A stretch of 64,000 nucleotides of DNA from Ralstonia insidiosa (GTDB lineage Bacteria > Pseudomonadota > Gammaproteobacteria > Burkholderiales > Burkholderiaceae). The translations under genes were made by a program, and so were the position numbers. The DNA is taken from assembly GCF_008801405.1 (NCBI RefSeq), contig NZ_VZPV01000001.1:496001-560000 (forward strand), read 5' to 3'. Under the pieces are notes generated by a model, which saw only the letters and a list, made by a program, of their open reading frames with translations, was not told the DNA's origin and made no database searches. Positions 62,894-64,000 of this stretch are shown here, piece after piece (position 1 is the stretch's first letter; the number at the start of each line of letters is the position of its first letter).

Positions 62894-64000
62894 TTATTTG
62901 GCCGCAACCTGCGCCGCCGGTGCGGAGGCCGCATCCGGGGTTGCTGGTTGCGTGGCGGGAGCATCGGCTGCCACGGTCGTCACATCCGCACCCGGCTTGA
63001 CCTTTTGCAAGCCGTTCACGATGACCTTGTCGCCGGCGGTCAGGCCGCTTTCGATCACCCATACCGAGCCGACGGCCGTGGTGGTTTTCACGGGGCGTGC
63101 TTCCACCTTGTTCTGCGCGTTGACGATCATCACCGTGGCGTTGCCTGCGGCATCGCGCGAGAGCGCGGCCTGCGGCACCGTCAGCGCGTTCTGCTGCGTG
63201 GCCTGGTCCAGGCGCGCGCGCACGAACATGCCGGGCAGCAGGTCCTTGTTGGGGTTCGGGAATTCCGCGCGCAGGCTGACCGACCCGGTGGTCTGGTCCA
63301 CCGTGATGTCGGAGAACTTGAACGTGCCCGGCAGCGGGTACACCGTGCCGTCATCCAGCACCAGGTGCACCTGGGCTGCCTTGCCGTCCACGCCTTGCAA
63401 CTGGCCGGCCTGCATGGCGCGGCGCAGCGCCAGGATTTGCGTGCTGGCCTGCGTCACATCCACGTAGATCGGGTCGAGCTGCGTGACGGTCGCCATGAGC
63501 GTGGCATCGCCCTGCCCGACCAGCGCGCCTTCCGTCACCTGTGCGGCACCGATGCGGCCATCGATGGGCGAGTTGACTTTGGTGTAGCCGAGGTTCAGCT
63601 CGGCCGTGCGTACTGCTGCGCGGGCTGAGGCCAAGTCTGCCTCGCTCTGCTTCACGGCGATGACGGCGTTGTCGTAGTCCTGCTTGCTGACCGCGTTGAT
63701 GGGCACCAGATCGCGATAGCGTGCCTCTTGCAAGGCGGCTTGCGCCAGCGTGGCCTGGGCCTTGGCAGCGGCGGCGCGGGCGCTATCTAGTGTCGCTTGC
63801 AGCGGGGCCGGGTCGATCTGAAACAACGATTGGCCAGCCTTGACCTCGCTGCCTTCCACGAACTGCTTCTTGAGCACGATGCCTGCAGCACGTGCGCGCA
63901 CCTGCGCTACGCGCACGGGGTTCACGCGTCCGGGCAGCTCAACGGCCACCGGCAGGTTTTGCGCGGCGACGGTGACGACGCCCACTTCAACAGGGCCCGC
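62894..64000 (-). CDS. RND efflux periplasmic adaptor subunit (start beyond window)
   Basis: Membrane-fusion protein of the AcrA/MexA family. The frame is open to the window edge, so the lipoprotein signal lies outside. Visible parts are the lipoyl half ELPGRVNPVRVAQVRARAAG, GIVLKKQFVEGSEVKAGQSL, a coiled-coil hairpin (~60-130), NSPIDGRIGAAQVTEGALV, and beta-barrel and membrane-proximal domains ending with an Ala/Pro-rich tail. It is intact as far as seen and lies 15 bases before the damaged pump gene in the same operon. Confidence 0.93.
   Translation of the reverse strand, partial: AGPVEVGVVTVAAQNLPVAVELPGRVNPVRVAQVRARAAGIVLKKQFVEGSEVKAGQSLFQIDPAPLQATLDSARAAAAKAQATLAQAALQEARYRDLVPINAVSKQDYDNAVIAVKQSEADLASARAAVRTAELNLGYTKVNSPIDGRIGAAQVTEGALVGQGDATLMATVTQLDPIYVDVTQASTQILALRRAMQAGQLQGVDGKAAQVHLVLDDGTVYPLPGTFKFSDITVDQTTGSVSLRAEFPNPNKDLLPGMFVRARLDQATQQNALTVPQAALSRDAAGNATVMIVNAQNKVEARPVKTTTAVGSVWVIESGLTAGDKVIVNGLQKVKPGADVTTVAADAPATQPATPDAASAPAAQVAAK

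Noticed and set aside
61934..63628. 564-codon plus-strand frame opposite the RND and adaptor genes
   Set aside because: Shadow frame. The minus-strand proteins are clearly recognisable.
1..64000. tRNA, rRNA, CRISPR arrays, prophage or complete insertion sequences
   Set aside because: I looked at the intergenic gaps on both strands for cloverleaf arms, regular repeats and transposase motifs and found none that I could support.

Overview
The window is GC-rich chromosomal DNA from a betaproteobacterium, most likely Ralstonia or a close Burkholderiaceae relative. The evidence is the cell-shape operon mreB-mreC-mreD-mrdA-rodA, the order gatC-gatA ... gatB-DUF484-xerC, the neighbourhood zur-cobW-dksA-cobW ... 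hslV-hslU, and argB followed by slmA. The genus is inferred from gene order and protein character, not from a search. Most of the window is ordinary core genome. I see no tRNA, rRNA, CRISPR array, prophage or complete insertion sequence.

Layout. 1-5.2 kb: a 5'-truncated topB, then a LysR regulator divergent from an acyl-CoA synthetase-type ligase. 5.2-11.7 kb: the elongasome operon on the minus strand. 11.7-19 kb: gatC, gatA, a lipoprotein coupled to a secreted dienelactone-hydrolase-type enzyme, gatB, a DUF484 gene and xerC. 19-24 kb: rlmI, a small membrane hydrolase, and a bicovalent-flavin sugar oxidase next to a Tat-exported lactonase. 23.8-27.7 kb: a zinc-homeostasis block (zur, two different CobW GTPases, and a dksA whose zinc finger has lost three of four cysteines). 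27.8-31.4 kb: an orphan peptide-binding protein and hslVU. 31.5-36 kb: a redox, copper and stress block containing a 35-codon secreted Cys-rich peptide gene, a RegA/RegB-type system, a PCu(A)C copper chaperone, and an ECF sigma / zinc-finger anti-sigma / CWC cysteine-rich cluster. 36-38.6 kb: argB, an HAD nucleotidase, slmA. 38.7-44.6 kb: a GABA catabolic locus (gabR divergent from gabT-gabD-gabP). 44.8-47 kb: metX-metW behind a clear SAM-II riboswitch followed by an intrinsic terminator. 47-54.8 kb: a Sel1 protein, ybdD-cstA (pyruvate uptake) divergent from a sensor kinase/response regulator pair, a hydroxypyruvate-isomerase-like gene, a DUF3617 protein, and an OmpR-type regulator with a degenerate receiver. 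54.8-55.6 kb: a gene-free stretch that turns AT-rich. 55.6-60 kb: pckG, a 2-hydroxyacid dehydrogenase and a DODA-type dioxygenase. 60-64 kb: an RND efflux operon on the minus strand.

The two most unusual items are in the last 4 kb and near 31.7 kb. At 60.0-62.9 kb a single open frame joins the first ~699 residues of an AcrB/MexB-type RND pump to the last ~254 residues of an OprM/NodT-type outer-membrane factor, so the pump lacks its C-terminal membrane half and the channel lacks its N-terminal half. At 31,720 a gene of only 108 bases, with a strong ribosome site, a candidate promoter and three hairpins upstream, encodes a signal peptide followed by a 13-residue mature peptide with four cysteines.

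Functional links. The SAM-II element matches methionine synthesis through MetX/MetW. The gab genes form a closed import-transaminate-oxidise module under a MocR-type regulator. The kinase/regulator pair at 50.4-52.5 kb is well placed to control cstA. Zur, the CobW proteins and a zinc-independent DksA are compatible with one zinc-limitation response. These links are inferences from context.
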